Shown here piece after piece: positions 1-7,840 of a stretch of 64,000 nt of DNA (positions are counted from its first letter, which is position 1; every line of letters begins with the position of its first letter). Origin of the DNA: Cyclobacteriaceae bacterium (GTDB lineage Bacteria > Bacteroidota > Bacteroidia > Cytophagales > Cyclobacteriaceae); contig JANQPQ010000056.1 of NCBI GenBank assembly GCA_028285445.1, positions 248,001 to 312,000 on the forward strand. The letters run 5' to 3'. The notes below the pieces were generated by a model. It ran no database searches. It saw nothing but the letters and a program-made list of their open reading frames with translations, and was not told the origin of the DNA. The position numbers and the translations under genes are program-made.

Positions 1-722
1 TTCATCGTTGCTATTCCTCTTGCCCCAAACATTAAGGTCGGCATGTTTCCGGGTGGGCGGGTACCATCCATAATAAGCATAGCCTCAGCAGCAAACTTAT
101 CGCGATTGGCTTCCACTAAAGCAGGCAAAGTTGGAGATCCCAGCTCTTCCTGAAAATCCATTATAACCTTGATATTAAAATTTGGATTAATCTTTTGAGT
201 ATTGAGAATACGAAGAGTCTGCAGGAAAGCCACCGCAGGGCCCTTCGAATCAGAGGCCGAGCGCGCGAATATCTTCCAGTCCGGATTCCAATCTTTTTCT
301 AATAGCTCCCAGGAGATTTCTTCGCAATTGTCGTTACTACAATCTTTAAGTACCGGAATAAAGGGACTCTGCTGAAACCATTCAGAAGAATCTACTGGCT
401 GTCCATCAATTTGCAGGTAGAACAGTATGGTTGGCGCTTTCTTTCTGTAGATTTTTTGAGCTAGCACATGCTTAATACCTGCTGACATCAGCACCTCAGT
501 CTCAAATCCTATAGATTCAAATTCCCGCTGGCACCAGGCCACATTGAGGTCGATATTTTGCACTACCCTTCCATAATTGGGAATCTTGAGAAAATCTCTT
601 AAAGTACTTAGGCCTTCCAAGAAATTCTCATCTGCCAGTTGATCTATCTTTTCCTTCTTGAGGCTTTGGGCCGAAGCAATAGAATATATCAGGGTCAGGG
701 TTAATGTTAGCATTAATCTCAT
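1..722 (-). CDS. Secreted M20-family metallopeptidase, 3' end beyond window
   Basis: Read leftward from the ATG at 722; 240 codons are visible before the gene leaves the left edge. The first 19 residues are a Sec signal peptide (hydrophobic run ending ASAQ). ARSASDSKG places the metal-ligand aspartate of M20 enzymes at about Asp158, and FQEELGS gives the Glu192-Glu193 pair (catalytic base plus metal ligand). GGRG-type sequence follows near the cut. M20 enzymes are di-zinc exopeptidases or amidohydrolases; this one is predicted to be periplasmic or secreted and to trim peptides or acylated amino acids. Substrate cannot be told from the visible part, because the lid domain and the last metal ligand lie outside. 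It is divergent from the gene starting at 892. Confidence 0.88.
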   Translation of the reverse strand, partial: MRLMLTLTLTLIYSIASAQSLKKEKIDQLADENFLEGLSTLRDFLKIPNYGRVVQNIDLNVAWCQREFESIGFETEVLMSAGIKHVLAQKIYRKKAPTILFYLQIDGQPVDSSEWFQQSPFIPVLKDCSNDNCEEISWELLEKDWNPDWKIFARSASDSKGPAVAFLQTLRILNTQKINPNFNIKVIMDFQEELGSPTLPALVEANRDKFAAEAMLIMDGTRPPGNMPTLMFGARGIATM

Positions 723-800
723 GGGGGAAGTTAGCAAACTTTGAATTATCCTTTCTCGCTAATGTTTTCATACTAGTAAGCCTGGATTAAAGACTTGTGT

Positions 801-831
801 TTGAAGTTGACACTTGGGTTTGCTAGTTTAG
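801..831 (+). promoter_or_regulatory. Bacteroidota-type promoter for the membrane protein/Crp pair
   Basis: TTG at 801-803, a 20-base spacer, then TAGTTTAG at 824-831 (7 of 8 to TAnnTTTG). The same -7 box with the same spacer occurs before the M16 peptidase gene. TTGACACTT at 807-815, inside the spacer, is the exact reverse complement of the AraC half-site found at 3811 and 3832, though one 9-mer could match by chance. Confidence 0.55.
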
Positions 832-891
832 CCTCAGACTATTGTCGCTGAACTACTATTCAGACTATATGATGGTCCCCGGGAATCAGGT

Positions 892-1455
892 ATGATCAAC
901 TTTAGTAAGAAAACCACAACAGTGTTGAGTATGCTATCAGCGATAGGGCTAGTACTCAGCCTATACTTCCATATCAAGGCTTTATTGGGTATTCCCACAG
1001 AGAATACTAACACCCTTTACCTTACTCTCGGACTGGGGTTATTTTTTGTATGGCTACCAACTGTACTTTCATTGAAGCAGAGACCTGAATTCAAGGAAGG
1101 AGGCTTTTCAAACCTGAAACATCCAGGCAAGTTCTGGAAAGCAATATTTAAGGGAACCCCCAAACTGATTGCAGCAATCTCCATTTTCTTTTTCGTCTAT
1201 GCAATGGTCAATTTTCTACTATTCATGGCCGAAGCTCTTGAGGGTGCACCTCAAATTATTGATGGAAAATATGTAATTAACAATCATGGAGAAATAACAG
1301 AGATTAGTCAACAAGAATATAAAAATGCCAAAGCCAACGAAATCAGAGGGTTCTCCGGGCATTGGATGGCTTTTTATGCTGTAGCCATGGGGATTCTCTA
1401 TCCCCGAAAAGAGAATGAGAGTGACAGCGACCCCACTACCGCCGATCTAACCTAA
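892..1455 (+). CDS. Four-helix membrane protein of unknown function
   Basis: 187 residues. I do not recognise the family. Hydrophobic segments lie at about residues 11-32, 41-62, 90-113 and 155-172, so this is a small inner-membrane protein with a hydrophilic loop between helices three and four (residues 115-150). Its stop TAA overlaps the ATG of the Crp/Fnr gene by one base (TAATG), which indicates translational coupling. A TTG-N20-TAGTTTAG promoter sits 60 bases upstream of the start. The regulator may control this gene or respond to the condition it handles; this is inference only. Confidence 0.75.
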   Translation: MINFSKKTTTVLSMLSAIGLVLSLYFHIKALLGIPTENTNTLYLTLGLGLFFVWLPTVLSLKQRPEFKEGGFSNLKHPGKFWKAIFKGTPKLIAAISIFFFVYAMVNFLLFMAEALEGAPQIIDGKYVINNHGEITEISQQEYKNAKANEIRGFSGHWMAFYAVAMGILYPRKENESDSDPTTADLT

Positions 1456-2021
1456 TGCTCCAAGAATTCTTCAATCAGTATGGCACGATTACGAGCGCTG
1501 ATCTTGACAGTGTCTCGTCGATTGCCAGGAAAGTAACTTTTAAAAAGGGGAATTTTCTATTGGCTGAAGGAGGCACTTGTAGCAATTTCCATATTGTAAT
1601 CTCTGGCTGCGTGCGACTGTATTTTCTCAATGACGATCTCGATATCTCCGTCTGGTTTTCATTTGGTGGCAATTCTGCCATAGAGCTTCATAGTTACATC
1701 AATCAAAGTAGTTCAGAGTACTTCCTGGAATGTATTGAAGACACCCAAGTTTTAAGCATTCCAAAAGCCCAACTAGATTCCCTTTGCGAATCAAATGGAG
1801 CTATTGACAAACTTCTTAGATTGTATTGGCAGGATGTGGTCCAGATGTTAATTGGCCGAATGACCAGTTTGCAAAAGTACTCTGCTGAAGAACGTTATCT
1901 GCAACTGCTGGCAGACACTGACTACCTCAATCGAATTCCTCAGAAATACCTCGCTTCATATATTGGAGTAACACCCACCTCATTGAGCCGAATTCGCCGG
2001 CAAGTCGCCAGTAAAGCATAG
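1455..2021 (+). CDS. Crp/Fnr-family transcriptional regulator, short Bacteroidota type
   Basis: 188 residues: an N-terminal cyclic-nucleotide-binding-like beta barrel (about 20-115), a dimer helix (about 120-145) and a C-terminal helix-turn-helix ending IPQKYLASYIGVTPTSLSRI. The barrel lacks the cAMP phosphate-binding cassette (no RxA/S arginine arrangement) and has no Fnr-type N-terminal cysteine cluster, so neither cAMP nor an Fe-S cluster is an obvious effector. Proteins of this shape are common in Bacteroidota and usually act on an adjacent gene. Here the start overlaps the stop of the upstream membrane-protein gene. A second member of the family is at 62045-62572. Confidence 0.85.
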   Translation: MLQEFFNQYGTITSADLDSVSSIARKVTFKKGNFLLAEGGTCSNFHIVISGCVRLYFLNDDLDISVWFSFGGNSAIELHSYINQSSSEYFLECIEDTQVLSIPKAQLDSLCESNGAIDKLLRLYWQDVVQMLIGRMTSLQKYSAEERYLQLLADTDYLNRIPQKYLASYIGVTPTSLSRIRRQVASKA

Positions 2022-2099
2022 TTGTCATAGGGCAACTTTATTATCGTAAATCATTTGAACTTTTGTTGCATAATTTTCTTCGCAACTAAATGGCATAAG

Positions 2100-2738
2100 A
2101 TGTACGACCTTCCCTATCACAAAGAGCACGATGAAGAGAGAATTAAAACTTTCATTGCTAAATATCCTTTTGCATTCTTATCGGGATGCGATGCGGCGAA
2201 CAAACCTGTGGCAACCCAAGTTCCTGTTTTTATTGAGGAAAGGAGTGGCAAACGGATTTTGAGTGGCCACATCATGAAAAACACCGACCACCATAAGGCT
2301 TTTCTGCATAACGATAGTGTCCTGGCCGTCTTCACTGGTCACCATACTTACGTTAGTGGCACCTGGTATAGTAATCCGCATACGCCTTCAACCTGGAACT
2401 ACATGAGCGTACATGTTCGGGGAGTAATTCGATTTCTTGACCATGACGCCTTGATAGAAGTACTTCGTAAAACTTCCCTTCACTTCGAGAATAACAACCC
2501 GCAATCAACCACTGTCTTTGACAACCTTCCGAAAGAGTTCATCCAAAAAGTAATAAACGCAATAGTAGCCTTTGAAATAGAAGTGACAGATATCGATAAT
2601 GTATTCAAACTTAGCCAAGACCGGGATGCTGATAGCTATCAGCATATCATCAAAAAGTTAAAACAAAATGGTGAAAATGGGCAAGTAATTGCCGAGGAGA
2701 TGGAAAGAAGAACTACGGAGGTATTTCCTGAAAAATAG
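2100..2738 (+). CDS. PaiB-like FMN-binding split-barrel protein
   Basis: 212 residues from the ATG at 2100. This start gives the usual MYxxP beginning of the family; an upstream in-frame extension exists but adds non-family sequence. GHIMKNTDHH (nucleotide-binding turn) and the core TPSTWNYMSVHVRG match the PaiB signature VPTWNYxxVHxxG. PaiB-family proteins carry a flavin-reductase-like split barrel that binds FMN. The Bacillus member is described as a negative regulator of sporulation and protease genes, but in other bacteria the role is mostly unknown. It follows the Crp/Fnr gene by 78 bases and may be in the same unit. Confidence 0.85.
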   Translation: MYDLPYHKEHDEERIKTFIAKYPFAFLSGCDAANKPVATQVPVFIEERSGKRILSGHIMKNTDHHKAFLHNDSVLAVFTGHHTYVSGTWYSNPHTPSTWNYMSVHVRGVIRFLDHDALIEVLRKTSLHFENNNPQSTTVFDNLPKEFIQKVINAIVAFEIEVTDIDNVFKLSQDRDADSYQHIIKKLKQNGENGQVIAEEMERRTTEVFPEK

Positions 2739-2802
2739 GATTGTCAGATAGTAGCTGAGTGCTTACAACCAAATCAGCTATTTAGCTGTTATTTGTACTG
2801 TT

Positions 2803-3789
2803 GTGAAGTACATCTCCATCAGCCTCTATCGCAAAATGATTAACTACGCAATGGTTGAGGGCCTTACCCAGGGTGATCTCGGTAACCTGCCCACTCCTGT
2901 TGGAGATATAGACAACATCAGCGCTGTTCCTGCTGATCACTTCTTCGAGCTTCATGAGATCCTTGATTCCAAATTGGGGCCGGGCTTCTCTGTAAGGGTT
3001 GGGCAGCAAATGAAAATAGAAGATTACGGGGTACTGGGGCTTTCTTGGCGGACTTGCTCTTGGGCAGGCGAAATATTTGATAGAAGCGAACGCTACTTCA
3101 AAATGCTTTCGAACACCTATGTCTTCAAGGTTGAAAAATCGGAGGACGTTTCTCATATATACTTGCACAGAGAACCGCATAGAAGAGGATTAGAATTATC
3201 GAACGAGGCTACGTTATCTGCAACCGTAGTAGTGCTAAGAGCAATGACCGAAACCGATATATCACCGATCCAGGTTACATTCAAACACAATCCCCCAACT
3301 GATCTAACAAGTTACGAAGCGGCTTTCGGTTGCCCCATTCTCTTCAATCAGCCTTACTACACCATAAGTTATAAAACACTTGACCTGGAAACCCGCACCG
3401 CCAAAGCCGATGAAAGTATCAATCAGTTCCTGCTAGAGCGAGTTGATGAAGAGACAAAAGGCTTAGCAGTTAGTTCCAATAAGATTATTGCTGATGTCGA
3501 AGTCCTGATCAAAGATGCACTGCCTAGTGGTATCCCCGGCATTATCCAAATCAGTAGGCATATCGGTATGAGTAACAGAACGCTTACCAGGAGGCTATCT
3601 GAAAATGGTGTTACCTTCCGCGACCTGATAAGGAAAACACAGGAGCAAGTTTCCAAAGACCTCCTCAATAACTCCTCTAGAAGCGTAGCTGAGATAGCTT
3701 TTGAGGTGGGGTTCTCCGAGCAAAGTGCTTTTAACCGGGCATTCAAACGTTGGACCGGCCTCTCCCCGCTCGAATTCCGAAAAAACTAG
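2803..3789 (+). CDS. AraC-family transcriptional regulator (OruR/ArgR-like)
   Basis: 328 residues from a GTG start. The start is chosen because SISLYRKMINYAMVEG matches the normal beginning of this subfamily; an internal ATG at 2836 would cut it. An arabinose-binding-like N-terminal domain (about 15-205) is followed by a double helix-turn-helix (about 235-325) that includes SVAEIAFEVGFSEQSAFNRA and the terminal SPLEFR. These proteins sense small molecules and bind direct repeats. A 21-bp-spaced direct repeat lies 20 bases downstream of the gene, before the NmrA-like gene, so that gene is the likely target and probably activated. Confidence 0.9.
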   Translation: MKYISISLYRKMINYAMVEGLTQGDLGNLPTPVGDIDNISAVPADHFFELHEILDSKLGPGFSVRVGQQMKIEDYGVLGLSWRTCSWAGEIFDRSERYFKMLSNTYVFKVEKSEDVSHIYLHREPHRRGLELSNEATLSATVVVLRAMTETDISPIQVTFKHNPPTDLTSYEAAFGCPILFNQPYYTISYKTLDLETRTAKADESINQFLLERVDEETKGLAVSSNKIIADVEVLIKDALPSGIPGIIQISRHIGMSNRTLTRRLSENGVTFRDLIRKTQEQVSKDLLNNSSRSVAEIAFEVGFSEQSAFNRAFKRWTGLSPLEFRKN

Positions 3790-3810
3790 TCTTTCCTGCC
3801 GGTTGGCTTA

Positions 3811-3862
3811 AAGTGTCAAAGCATTGGCGCGAAGTGTCAAGAATGCGGTGGCAATACCTTGC
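3811..3862 (+). promoter_or_regulatory. AraC operator (two AAGTGTCAA half-sites) plus -7 box
   Basis: AAGTGTCAA occurs at 3811-3819 and again, identical, at 3832-3840, exactly 21 bp apart (two helical turns, same face). This is the usual spacing of AraC-family half-sites. TACCTTGC, a TAnnTTTG-like -7 box, is at 3855-3862, so the second half-site covers the place where the -33 TTG should be and no TTG is present there. That layout suggests activation by the AraC protein encoded immediately upstream. Confidence 0.6.
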
Positions 3863-3925
3863 AATTTTACTTCTGAGTTAAGCACGAAGTGAAATTGAAC
3901 TAATCAACTCAAATAACAAACAACA

Positions 3926-4768
3926 ATGAAACACAACATCTTAGTAATTGGCGGTACCGGTAAGACCGGACGTCGAGTAGTAGAAGGACTAACAAAGCTG
4001 GGGCACAACGTGAGTGTTGGAGGTCGCAACACTTCTCCCTCTTTTGACTGGGACGATACGGCAACTTATGCTCCTGCCCTAAAAGGTATGGACAGGGCAT
4101 ATATCGTCTATTACCCTGATTTGGCTGTACCGGGTGCAAGGGATGCAATCACAGCTCTGACTGAAGCTGCCCTTCGACAAGGGCTGGAAAAAGTAGTATT
4201 GCTTTCTGGCAAGGGCGAAACGGAAGCTGAAGCTTGTGAGGAAATTGTGGCAAACTCAGGTTTGAATTACACGCTGGTAAGAGCTTCATGGTTTAACCAA
4301 AACTTCAGTGAAGGTGCATTCCGTGATTTTATACTGGGTGGCCAGGTAGCACTTCCAATGGCAGAAGCTGAAATACCATTTGTAGATGCCGATGATATTG
4401 CGGAGGTAGTTACAAAGGTGCTGGTAGATGATAGCTACAATAGTGAGACGATCACCGTTACAGGCCCTCGAAAAATGACTTTCAAAGAAGCGGTAGATAC
4501 GATGGCTAATGGTATTGGCAAAGAAATTCAGTTCAACCCTATCTCAATTGATGAATTTAAGGAAGGGATGAAAGCCGCAGGTCTTCCGGACTCTTACGTT
4601 TGGTTATTTGGCTACCTGTTCAAGGAAGTATTGGGAAATCCAGACAACCAGGAAGTAAGCGATGATGTAGAAAAGGTGCTGGGCAGAAAAGCTACCAGCT
4701 TTGAACAATTCGTACAAAAGGCCATACCAAGTGGAGTGTGGGCTCAAAGCCTGCCACAAAGCATCTAG
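3926..4768 (+). CDS. NmrA-like NAD(P)H-binding oxidoreductase
   Basis: 280 residues. An N-terminal Rossmann fold has the dinucleotide motif GGTGKTG (residues 8-14). There is no Tyr-x3-Lys catalytic pair, so it belongs to the atypical short-chain dehydrogenases of the NmrA/HSCARG type, which act as quinone reductases or redox-sensing proteins. WFNQNF and FVDADDIAEVV are typical of the azoreductase/NmrA group. The C-terminus (about 230-280) is helical. It has its own operator and promoter and is the probable target of the upstream AraC regulator. A hairpin terminator follows, so it is probably monocistronic. Confidence 0.85.
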   Translation: MKHNILVIGGTGKTGRRVVEGLTKLGHNVSVGGRNTSPSFDWDDTATYAPALKGMDRAYIVYYPDLAVPGARDAITALTEAALRQGLEKVVLLSGKGETEAEACEEIVANSGLNYTLVRASWFNQNFSEGAFRDFILGGQVALPMAEAEIPFVDADDIAEVVTKVLVDDSYNSETITVTGPRKMTFKEAVDTMANGIGKEIQFNPISIDEFKEGMKAAGLPDSYVWLFGYLFKEVLGNPDNQEVSDDVEKVLGRKATSFEQFVQKAIPSGVWAQSLPQSI

Positions 4769-4773
4769 GTTAT

Positions 4774-4804
4774 TTAAGGACTGCCTCACAAGGGCAGTTC
4801 TTAA
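4774..4804 (+). terminator. Hairpin after the NmrA-like gene
   Basis: Arms TTAAGGACTGCC (4774-4785) and GGCAGTTCTTAA (4793-4804) pair over 12 bases with one G-U, around a 7-base loop. Only a weak T-rich tail follows, so termination may be partial. Confidence 0.6.
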
Positions 4805-4865
4805 AGTACTTAAAATAGATTCGTAGTGATGGCAACCTTTGCTCTTCTTCGTCGTCTTTGATGAA

Positions 4866-6410
4866 ATGAAGATCAGAATCACCCTCTCCCTTGCCCTATC
4901 TCTATGCCTCTCTCTCAGCCAAGCTCAAGTTTCTTTGCAAGATATTGCCTTGAATTTTGGTGAACATAACGTTGGTTTCAGGCACTTCAAGTCCTACGAC
5001 AGCACCAGGACTTATCAGAGAATTTATGATTGGAATAATCACTATCTACCTCGGCCCATACCGATTAGTATCTGGTATCCATCGTCAGTGTCATCCGGCG
5101 CAACGATGAAGGTGCTGGATTACATGGAAATTCTGAAAGAGGAGGAAGAATGGGAGCATCTCCCAAATGACTTTATACTAAACTGGTTTTACTACGCCAA
5201 CACACCCGAAAATCAAGAACATATGCTGGAACAAACGCTGGCCAGCCTTGATATACCCCCGGGTAAGGGTAAGTTTCCTACGGTTATCTACGCTCCAAGC
5301 TACCAGGCTTCATCAATAGAAAACTTTGCGCTTTGTGAAATGTTAGCTAGCCATGGTTACGTAGTTATTTCAACCCCAAGTCGAGGTACGAGAAACAAGT
5401 TTTTGGAGGGCGGGTCTTTGCGAGATGTGGAAACCCAGGCCAGGGATGTTCAGTTTCTGATTTCTAAAGCCAAGGGTTACTCTTATGTTGATTTGAACAG
5501 AATTGCAACTATGGGCTTCAGCTTTGGTGGCATGTCAAATGTCCTGGCCCAGGTTTCTAACAAAGATATTAAAGCGGTTATTAGTCTCGATGGCTCCATT
5601 AAATATCAGTATAAGACAATTACACAATCCCCGTTTTTCGAAGTTGCAAAGGTTGATGTTCCTTTTATTCACATGGCACAGAAAGACATTCCCAAGGAAG
5701 TGATGACCGCGGAAAAGATCGACTCTGCCCTCAACCATAAATTCGATTTTTTCGACCAGCTGGCAAACTCTGAAGCCTACCAACTAAAGTTCAATCACCT
5801 AACTCATTCCTACTTTAGCTCATTGGGCGTTCTATTCCAATCCCGAGACCGGAGACAAGACAAGAGCGATAGGGAGATTATGCAATCTTACCAATGGTTG
5901 TCTCTATACTCCCTAAACTTTCTCGATATGGTGTTAAAAGGGGATCAGAACTCGCGGCAGTTCATTGAAAACACCCCAGCTCAAAATGGGATAGACATGG
6001 GGGCTGTATCGGTTATTGCTAAAAAAAAGCCAGCTAGTAACCCAATAACATTCCAGGATTTCAATGAGATGGCCGCAAAAATTGACTATGAAGAACTTAC
6101 TGACTTATATAAGAAGATTCTAAAAGAGCACCCTCAATTTGAAATACCTGAGGGTAGACTGAATAACCTGGGCTTGCAACTTTTGTTTAATCCCGAAACT
6201 TCGCTATCTGGAATTAAAGTACTATTATTTGCAACTGAGAGATATCCATCATCAGCAAACCTCTTTGACAGCCTGGCAGAGGCTTATTTGTTTGTGGGTA
6301 ATGAAGAGTTAGCTATTCAACATTTTAAGAAGTCGCTTGAGTTGGACGGTACTAACCAAAATGCAGTAAATAGGCTAGACGAATTATCACAAACTACTGA
6401 AAAGAAATAG
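4866..6410 (+). CDS. Secreted alpha/beta hydrolase with C-terminal TPR segment
   Basis: 514 residues from the ATG at 4866, which begins a clean signal peptide (MKIRITLSLALSLCLSLSQAQ); an upstream TTG in frame would spoil it. The hydrolase core has the nucleophile elbow GFSFGG with Ser219. An acidic residue and a histidine should follow; NHLTHSYF near residue 317 is a possible His region. The last 60 residues (PSSANLFDSLAEAYLFVGN, then AIQHFKKSLELD) form TPR-like helices. The esterase at 9464 carries a very similar hydrolase-plus-TPR tail. Related enzymes are dienelactone-hydrolase or esterase-like; the substrate is unknown. Confidence 0.8.
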   Translation: MKIRITLSLALSLCLSLSQAQVSLQDIALNFGEHNVGFRHFKSYDSTRTYQRIYDWNNHYLPRPIPISIWYPSSVSSGATMKVLDYMEILKEEEEWEHLPNDFILNWFYYANTPENQEHMLEQTLASLDIPPGKGKFPTVIYAPSYQASSIENFALCEMLASHGYVVISTPSRGTRNKFLEGGSLRDVETQARDVQFLISKAKGYSYVDLNRIATMGFSFGGMSNVLAQVSNKDIKAVISLDGSIKYQYKTITQSPFFEVAKVDVPFIHMAQKDIPKEVMTAEKIDSALNHKFDFFDQLANSEAYQLKFNHLTHSYFSSLGVLFQSRDRRQDKSDREIMQSYQWLSLYSLNFLDMVLKGDQNSRQFIENTPAQNGIDMGAVSVIAKKKPASNPITFQDFNEMAAKIDYEELTDLYKKILKEHPQFEIPEGRLNNLGLQLLFNPETSLSGIKVLLFATERYPSSANLFDSLAEAYLFVGNEELAIQHFKKSLELDGTNQNAVNRLDELSQTTEKK

Positions 6411-6504
6411 CTACTGTAGCCTTACAATTACGCCTTCTTAGGTGATAGTAAGAAATCAGTTAGTTTCATTCCAATTACATACTAAAAGAGCATCTGGCCG
6501 TTAC

Positions 6505-6512
6505 TACCTTTG
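6505..6512 (+). promoter_or_regulatory. Possible -7 box TACCTTTG
   Basis: TACCTTTG fully fits TAnnTTTG and lies 25 bases before the ATG at 6537. No TTG is found at the expected -33 distance, so confidence is moderate to low. Confidence 0.4.
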
Positions 6513-6536
6513 TTCTAATACCTTGCCTTTTTCAAA

Positions 6537-7541
6537 ATGAAATCCAGTATTATTCTCCTGCTGCTTATTGTTCAGTTTCACGTTAGTGCTGGGCAGGTAA
6601 CTATCAAGGGTACCGTTAGAAGTGCACAAAACGTGGAAGCTATTGCCTATGCAAATATTGGCATAATCAACACTGAGGTCGGCACCATCTCCAATGAGGA
6701 TGGGAGCTTTACAATCCAGATTCCATCTAAATACAAGCAGCAATATCTCATCTTTTCTTCATTGGGCTATCAAAGGAAGGTGATAAGTCTCGATTCCATG
6801 GAAAACTCCCAATTTCTTGAAATCTTACTCGATGAGTCAGTGATAGAACTTCAAGAGGTATCAATCATATCCCAAAAGATCAGAAAGCGGAAAGTCGAAA
6901 TAGGTAATGGCAGTAGTCTTTTGCTTTCAGGTCAGTTAGCAATTGATACCCTCTACGCTGGAGGTGCCATTGCGCTACTCATCGATAAAAGCCACCTACC
7001 CGATCTAACCTTTGTTCATGGAGCGTCATTGTTCATCCCAAGAAACCTAATGCCTTCGTTTAAGGTAAGAATGCGCATATTGGCAGTAGACAGTACTAAC
7101 GGTGGGAGGCCTGGTCAAGATATTCTAGATGAGCAGATTATTGTAAGTTCGACAATCAGAAAAGGCTGGCTTCAATTTCCAGTGGAAAACATGAATCAAA
7201 TAAATGTCAGCGCTTTCTACCTTACCTTCGAGTGGATATTAAACAAGGAGGACAGAAGATACATTGCCGGTAAGTATGACGAGTACATGAGGCTAAATCC
7301 CGACCGCGTTGAATATGATACCACCACTATAAATGGTGAAGAAGTAATAACCAGAAGAATCGGTAAGGTATTGGCGGGCACTATATTCGGCACAACAAAC
7401 TCTAAGAAAGACAAGCAGAAATTTGCAACTTACCACAGAGATAACAGCTTTGGTAAGTGGGAAAATTCGGGCGGTACCTTATCTGCAAAAATTGAATTAG
7501 CCAACTATCCATTGCAACCAACTAATCAAGCAAAACAATGA
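6537..7541 (+). CDS. Carboxypeptidase-regulatory-like domain protein, exported
   Basis: 334 residues. A signal peptide (about 1-19) is followed by a beta-sandwich of the CarboxypepD_reg-like type (about 21-105), recognisable from KGTVRS, AYANIGII, GTISNEDGSF and SLGYQRKVI. In Bacteroidota this domain usually precedes a TonB-dependent receptor, but here the remaining 220 residues contain no plug or barrel and I cannot assign them. It is the first gene of a coupled trio: its stop overlaps the next start in ATGA. It may be an envelope protein anchoring or regulating the downstream enzymes. Confidence 0.75.
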   Translation: MKSSIILLLLIVQFHVSAGQVTIKGTVRSAQNVEAIAYANIGIINTEVGTISNEDGSFTIQIPSKYKQQYLIFSSLGYQRKVISLDSMENSQFLEILLDESVIELQEVSIISQKIRKRKVEIGNGSSLLLSGQLAIDTLYAGGAIALLIDKSHLPDLTFVHGASLFIPRNLMPSFKVRMRILAVDSTNGGRPGQDILDEQIIVSSTIRKGWLQFPVENMNQINVSAFYLTFEWILNKEDRRYIAGKYDEYMRLNPDRVEYDTTTINGEEVITRRIGKVLAGTIFGTTNSKKDKQKFATYHRDNSFGKWENSGGTLSAKIELANYPLQPTNQAKQ

Positions 7542-7840
7542 TAGCACGAATATGGAAAGGTCAGACCAAAGTTGAGCACGCCGATGAGTATACTGATTTT
7601 ATGAAACGGCGAGCCATACCCGACTACAATCAAACTGAGGGGTTTATTAAATTGACTTTTCTGAGAAGGATGGATCAGGATTATGCATATTTCGACCTAC
7701 TTACTTTCTGGGACAATATAGAAGTGATTAAGAATTTTGCCGGAGAAGATTATGAAAAAGCAAAGTACTATCCCGAAGACAAGAATTACTTAGTTGACTT
7801 TCCGGAAAAAGTGGTGCACTACGAAGTCTTCGCTGAATAA
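7538..7840 (+). CDS. Antibiotic-biosynthesis-monooxygenase-like (ABM) small protein
   Basis: 100 residues forming one ferredoxin-like alpha/beta barrel half. MIARIWKG at the start, EGFIKLTFLRR in the middle and the DLLTFWD strand followed by HYEVF at the end match ABM-fold dimers. Such proteins include heme-degrading and quinone-modifying monooxygenases, but many are uncharacterised. No heme-ligand signature is clear. It is translationally coupled to the preceding gene (4-base overlap), and its stop TAA touches the next ATG directly. Confidence 0.75.
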   Translation: MIARIWKGQTKVEHADEYTDFMKRRAIPDYNQTEGFIKLTFLRRMDQDYAYFDLLTFWDNIEVIKNFAGEDYEKAKYYPEDKNYLVDFPEKVVHYEVFAE

